Assembly (NCBI GenBank): GCA_003151625.1
Contig: PLYC01000004.1
Location: 4,296-41,570 of the forward strand
Direction: 5' to 3'
DNA: 37,275 nucleotides
Source of the DNA: Candidatus Doudnabacteria bacterium
GTDB lineage: Bacteria > Patescibacteriota > Doudnabacteria > UBA920
Shown: piece by piece, positions 34,578 to 37,275 of the stretch
Position numbering within the stretch: the stretch's first letter is position 1
Layout of the letters: every line of letters begins with the position of its first letter
Translations under genes and position numbers: made by a program
Notes under the pieces: generated by a model
Seen by the model: only the letters and a program-made list of their open reading frames with translations
Told to the model about the DNA's origin: nothing
Databases searched by the model: none

Positions 34578-37275
34578 ATGTTGAATTCACCAAAGAAAAT
34601 TTTGTATACCAAAGTCGGCCGCGAATACTCTTCGCGAGTTTTGCGTTTTGCCGCCAGTCTGACTTTGGCCGCGTTGTTACTCCAGCCACTGGCCGCTTTG
34701 GCGGACGATCCGGTAACGCTGGACGGCAGCAACCCGCAAAACCCCGCCCAGCAAAACGTCCAAGCCGGTGCCACCGACGGCGTGCCGGTAGTTACCCAAA
34801 CTACTTACTCCACCAGCACTCCCGATTCCGCCGTTGCCCCGACCCTATCTATAACCAACTCGCCCGTGGCCTACACCGGTTCGGCCCAAGCCGCTGATGT
34901 TATCGGTTCAGTCGCGGGCACGGTCAGCAATATCCAATATAACAGTTCGCCGACTGTGCCGGCCGATGCCGGCAGTTACGCCGTTACTGCTGACTTTTCC
35001 CCGACTGACACCACCGGCTACACCAGCCTTTCCCAAGCTTCGGCCGGCAGCTTCGTCATCAGCCAACCCGACTCCGGCTCTTCTGCGTCCTCCAGCGATC
35101 CGAGCATTACCGACGCTTCATCTACTCCGGACACCACATCTGCTTCCACCGCCGACGCGTCAATCCTGCCGCCAACAGACCCCGCAAGCGCCTCCTCAAC
35201 AACCGACAGCACCACGACCATCCTTGACCTGTTAAACACCAATAACCTTAATGCCACTACCACCTCCACTTCCACGGCCGACACCGGTTTAAATGCCATG
35301 ACCGTTAATGGCGATATTAAAAACGCGACCACGACTACGGGTGATGTCAATGTCTACGCCAACGTGTTAACCGTGGCCAACAATAACCTGGTCAATTCCC
35401 AGATTGTGGAAATGAACGACAGCTTTAACAAGCTGGCCGCGGACCTCTACTTAAACCAACCCGAACTAACGGCCGGCCAGCGCACCCAGGATTTAGTCAG
35501 CCCCATTTGCAGCAGCGGCAAAGTGGCTTGCCAGAGCATTACTACTTTTAAGTTAAGCAATCAAAATACGGCCAATGTGGACAATAGCGTGGCCTTAAAC
35601 GGCAACAGCGGCGGCAATAGTATGGCGGCCACAGGCGACCTAAAAGCCAGCTCCATTAATACGGGCAATGTTAATGCCGTGGTGAATATTTTAAATATTG
35701 TAAATACTAATGCGGTCAATTCCACCTGGACGATTGTGACCTTTAATGTTTTTGGCGGCTGGACCGGCGATTTGGTAATGCCTTCGGAGCTGTACTTTAC
35801 CGATGCCATGTCCGTAGGCGCCGACCAAAACAGCGCCATCAGCCAGGTGCAAAAGGTTATTTTAAATGTCAACAACACCAACCAGTCCAGCATCAACAAT
35901 AATGTTACAGTCCAAACCAATACCGGCAATGATGTTGTTGCTACCGTGCCGAACGCTACTACAGGCGGCGGGGATATTAAAAATGTTTCTGTCACTACCG
36001 GCTCTACCACAGCCCAGGCTGATGTCCAAAATGTTTCTAATATTACGGTTTATAACAGCAGTTGGTTTTTGGGGTTGATTAATATTATGGGCAGCTGGTC
36101 CGGCAATGTTTATTCTTTGCCTTCTTCCGTAGCTGTTAATTATAACCCCACCGGTTTTTCCTTTGTTTCCAGCCCGGACCCGGCCGTAGAGGCACAACTG
36201 TTGGCCCAGCTGCAAACCCCCACCGTGACAACTACGCCTCAAACAGGGACCGACCCTTTAACCGGCACAACCGCTCCGGCGGATTCGCAAAACCAGCAAA
36301 ATATTACCACGCCCGATCCTGCGGCAGGCGACGGCACCTCGGCTTCCACTACCGACAGTACCACCGTGGACATTAATAACTCCAATCAGGCCGCCATTAA
36401 CAATAACGTTGCCATTAATGCCACTACCGGCCAAAATACCCTGACTGCCAACGGCGATATTAAGAACGATAGTATTACCACGGGCAGTGCCACGGCTTTG
36501 GCCAATATTCTAAACTTCGCCAATGTTAATTTAGTCAACGCTAATTTATATGTCGGCCTGGTTAATATTTACGGCGACTGGCAGGGCAACATTGTATTTG
36601 GCTATCCCGATTTGTCGGTGGCCCAGAGCATAGACCAAAATCCCATTCCGGCTACGGCTAATTCGCCGGTTAATGTTAAGGTGGCTTTTGCCAACCAGGG
36701 CGACGGTTCTATGGCCGACTCCCAATTGGAATGGAAGTTTGACCCAACGCTGTTTGCTTTAAATACCGCGCAGGCGTCTTTAACGGACGGCTCGCAGCCA
36801 ACCTCAACTTATCAGACCATTGTCCCCGGCGATATTAGGATTGATTTGGGCAAGCTGATGCCAAACGCAACCGGCAACGTGAGTTTGGGATTAACAACAT
36901 TACAAGGCCAAGCCGGCGGCGCGCCGGACAGCTTTTTTGCCCATATCTTTGGCAACGAACCGGAAACCAATTTAACAAATAATCAGAGCACTTTAACTGT
37001 TTTGACAGACCCGACTACGCCGGCCATAGTGATTCCGCCGGTTACAGTGATTCCGCCGGTCGGTAATGCTGACCCCGGAAATTCCGGTAATACCGCCGGC
37101 GGACAAAATAACAATCAGGGTGACGAGTCAACCGGCGGCGGATCAACCGGCGGCGTAAGCTCATCATCGACTGGCGGCGGAGGCGGCGGTAGCCCCTCGA
37201 CCTCTTCGACAAGCTCAGGGACTGCGTCAAGCTCGGGGTCTTCGAGCGGCGGTGGCGGCGGTGGAGGTGGTGGCG
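34578..37275 (+). CDS. Large secreted repeat protein, 3' end outside window
   Basis: The frame is open from ATG 34578 to the window end (899 codons). A long twin-basic-type signal peptide ends near ALADD (residue about 55). An MBG-like domain follows (about 90-165, 'SPVAYTGSAQAADVIGSVAG'), then a Ser/Thr linker. Next come several Asn-rich beta repeats ('NNNVAINATTGQN', 'NGDIKN..TTG.A.A.AN(I/V)LN'; about 210-690) with hydrophobic 'VNIYGDWQGN' blocks. A DUF11-like domain (about 695-805) precedes a Gly/Ser linker. It should be a giant surface or S-layer-like protein. Near 37195 a CTTCGACAAGCTCAGGGA-type repeat is read in frame in the linker. Confidence 0.8.
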   Translation, partial: MLNSPKKILYTKVGREYSSRVLRFAASLTLAALLLQPLAALADDPVTLDGSNPQNPAQQNVQAGATDGVPVVTQTTYSTSTPDSAVAPTLSITNSPVAYTGSAQAADVIGSVAGTVSNIQYNSSPTVPADAGSYAVTADFSPTDTTGYTSLSQASAGSFVISQPDSGSSASSSDPSITDASSTPDTTSASTADASILPPTDPASASSTTDSTTTILDLLNTNNLNATTTSTSTADTGLNAMTVNGDIKNATTTTGDVNVYANVLTVANNNLVNSQIVEMNDSFNKLAADLYLNQPELTAGQRTQDLVSPICSSGKVACQSITTFKLSNQNTANVDNSVALNGNSGGNSMAATGDLKASSINTGNVNAVVNILNIVNTNAVNSTWTIVTFNVFGGWTGDLVMPSELYFTDAMSVGADQNSAISQVQKVILNVNNTNQSSINNNVTVQTNTGNDVVATVPNATTGGGDIKNVSVTTGSTTAQADVQNVSNITVYNSSWFLGLINIMGSWSGNVYSLPSSVAVNYNPTGFSFVSSPDPAVEAQLLAQLQTPTVTTTPQTGTDPLTGTTAPADSQNQQNITTPDPAAGDGTSASTTDSTTVDINNSNQAAINNNVAINATTGQNTLTANGDIKNDSITTGSATALANILNFANVNLVNANLYVGLVNIYGDWQGNIVFGYPDLSVAQSIDQNPIPATANSPVNVKVAFANQGDGSMADSQLEWKFDPTLFALNTAQASLTDGSQPTSTYQTIVPGDIRIDLGKLMPNATGNVSLGLTTLQGQAGGAPDSFFAHIFGNEPETNLTNNQSTLTVLTDPTTPAIVIPPVTVIPPVGNADPGNSGNTAGGQNNNQGDESTGGGSTGGVSSSSTGGGGGGSPSTSSTSSGTASSSGSSSGGGGGGGGG

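Noticed and set aside
35018-36242. Minus-strand ORFs of 110-149 codons
   Set aside because: Antisense to the Asn/Thr repeat regions of the large secreted protein; the Val/Leu-rich sequence mirrors GTT/AAC repeats.

Overview
The window looks like chromosomal DNA of a Candidate Phyla Radiation (Patescibacteria, probably 'Parcubacteria'-type) bacterium. The case is contextual: compact conserved housekeeping genes (TrpS, RNase J, UvrC, UvrA, SecG, a phosphohexomutase) stand among many unrecognised secreted, lipoprotein and repeat proteins. No biosynthetic operon is visible, many genes lack a Shine-Dalgarno site, and the DNA is loaded with palindromic and degenerate short repeats. Stop codons are used in the standard way, TGA included, which argues against the UGA-recoding CPR lineages.

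Layout. 1-3260: small secreted or unknown genes, then single-gene units that each have a promoter, a strong AGGAGG site and a hairpin terminator. 3277-6400: a phosphomannomutase/phosphoglucomutase whose 3' end has been duplicated around a 0.74 kb insert with a small HTH gene, then a two-gene orphan operon. 6399-9823: trpS and RNase J on the minus strand. 9824-13230: two paralogous coiled-coil genes with copied, apparently leaderless promoters, a long coiled-coil operon, and a gene broken by nested palindromes. 13243-15690: a three-gene membrane/secreted operon. 15877-16267: a tRNA-Leu(CAG) gene interrupted by an insert that itself carries an intact tRNA-Leu(CAG). 16448-20959: a solute-binding protein, secG, a strongly structured RNA with a consensus promoter, and uvrC. 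21007-24700: an orphan single-gene unit and uvrA. 24722-28200: palindromic MITE-like DNA, a membrane/lipoprotein fusion, and a BRO/DinD-like gene between 41-bp inverted repeats. 28194-37275: secreted repeat proteins (Ala-rich, beta-helix plus SdrD-B-like, Asn/Thr-rich, MBG/DUF11-like; the last runs off the window), with a TrpR-like regulator and a zinc-ribbon protein between them.

The most unusual signal is a recurring event at gene 3' ends. Downstream of uvrA, RNase J and the phosphohexomutase there is a second copy of the last codons plus stop, lying next to what looks like the native terminator. In uvrA and RNase J the copies differ only at synonymous positions and are separated by a palindromic repeat. 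In the phosphohexomutase they are separated by a gene-bearing cassette. The tRNA-Leu locus shows the same logic: an insert breaks the gene and supplies a working replacement. Together these suggest an insertion or recombination process that enters gene ends and replaces the lost end, with palindromes as cargo or scar. Metagenome strain-mixing is the main alternative. Other palindromes sit in frame inside RNase J, UvrC and UvrA, much like Rickettsia palindromic elements.

Promoters here repeatedly fit TTGACA-17-TATAAT. Several -10 boxes lie only 6-9 bases before the ATG (phosphohexomutase, uvrC, both coiled-coil paralogs), implying leaderless mRNAs, whereas the orphan single-gene units use a strong AGGAGG. 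Two translation-initiation styles therefore coexist, and the SD-led genes may be acquired.
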